DNA from: Pseudomonadota bacterium
GTDB lineage: Bacteria; Pseudomonadota; Alphaproteobacteria; Rhizobiales; Phreatobacteraceae
Assembly: GCA_023416965.1 (NCBI GenBank)
Contig: JAEZGJ010000200.1
Span: 1-5,785, forward strand
Direction of reading: 5' to 3'
DNA length: 5,785 nt
Of this stretch, positions 5,548-5,785 are shown one piece after another. The position numbers and the translations under genes were made by a program. Below the pieces are notes generated by a model. It made no database searches, was not told the origin of the DNA, and saw only the letters and a program-made list of their open reading frames with translations. Each line of letters begins with the position of its first letter. Position 1 is the first letter of the stretch.

Positions 5548-5785
5548 ATGACCGTGGCCGGGTTGCAGCGATGGGTTCTGTGGGCATGCCTCGCCCTGGC
5601 GGCCGGCTTCGCCATGCCGGCCCACGCCCAGTCGTCCTATGTGGACGACCGCTACCCGCATCTGTTCGCCCCGCGCGACCAGCGCCCCCGGATCATCACC
5701 ATTCCGCAGGGTTCGCGGCCGACCGCGCCGCGGGCCGCCCGGCCGGCCGAATCGGTGCGACCGCCGCGCGACCGGGCCGCAGCGC
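5548..5785 (+). CDS. Exported protein of unknown function, 3' partial
   Basis: An ATG preceded by GGAG (5538-5541, six-base spacing) opens a frame of 79 complete codons that runs off the right edge without a stop. The N-terminus looks like a Sec signal peptide: Arg8, then a hydrophobic core WVLWACLALAAGFAM and a likely cleavage site after AHA (27). The mature part begins QSSYVDDRYPHLFAPRDQRP and becomes rich in Pro, Arg and Ala, like a low-complexity linker before a domain beyond the window. The Cys14 context (LWAC) is a poor lipobox, so a lipoprotein is not favoured. A periplasmic SGNH-hydrolase-like DUF459 protein would fit neighbourhoods I recall for alphaproteobacterial transglycosylases, but no diagnostic motif is in view. 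The gene is credible; its function is not determined. Confidence 0.75.
   Translation, partial: MTVAGLQRWVLWACLALAAGFAMPAHAQSSYVDDRYPHLFAPRDQRPRIITIPQGSRPTAPRAARPAESVRPPRDRAAA

Noticed and set aside
4140..5615. Long minus-strand open frame (491 codons) opposite the second transglycosylase
   Set aside because: It mirrors a well-supported gene with signal peptide and catalytic motifs. Its translation is low-complexity Gly/Ala/Arg typical of antisense frames in GC-rich DNA, with no recognisable domain.
5548..5630. Lipoprotein signal in the last exported protein
   Set aside because: The only early Cys (residue 14) is preceded by LWA, a poor lipobox, and an AHA signal peptidase I site follows.

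Overview
The window is very GC-rich DNA with dense, strongly GC3-biased genes, short intergenic gaps and good GGAG/GAGG ribosome binding sites. Together with the protein families present (a lineage-II-type chlorite dismutase-like protein, a COG5622-type 'host attachment' protein and MltB_2-type lytic transglycosylases), this points to an alphaproteobacterium, most likely of the order Hyphomicrobiales (Rhizobiales). That placement is inferred from sequence style and family recall; no search was run.

Layout. (1) 3-1676 (+): a diguanylate cyclase cut by the left edge, with a large helical presumed periplasmic part, one visible membrane helix, a HAMP-like linker and a GGEEF domain. (2) 1695-2141 (-): a 148-residue host-attachment/baeRF-like protein, convergent with the cyclase across an 18-base gap. 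(3) 2329-3516 (+): an MltB-type lytic transglycosylase with a twin-arginine-type signal and a C-terminal peptidoglycan-binding domain. (4) 3567-4109 (+): a 180-residue chlorite dismutase family haem protein that keeps the proximal His and the distal Arg. (5) 4212-5414 (+): a second MltB-type lytic transglycosylase of the same architecture, with a Sec-type signal. (6) 5548-5785 (+): the start of an exported protein that runs off the right edge. No RNA genes, mobile elements or CRISPR repeats were seen.

How the genes may fit together. Four of the six genes make envelope or membrane products: the cyclase, the two transglycosylases and the last exported protein. The two transglycosylases are clear paralogues with identical domain order. 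They differ in apparent export route, and a DxTxDxRxD metal-binding-like loop in the first is replaced by S/T/S in the second, so they look specialised rather than redundant. The Cld-like gene between them has no signal peptide and no obvious functional link to them. A link between c-di-GMP signalling, attachment and wall remodelling is only a guess from proximity.

The points most worth checking are the intact chlorite-dismutase catalytic pair, the divergence of the two transglycosylases, the missing inhibitory I-site in the cyclase, and a near-match to a CtrA box upstream of the second transglycosylase. I found no convincing evidence for a wholly new multi-gene system.
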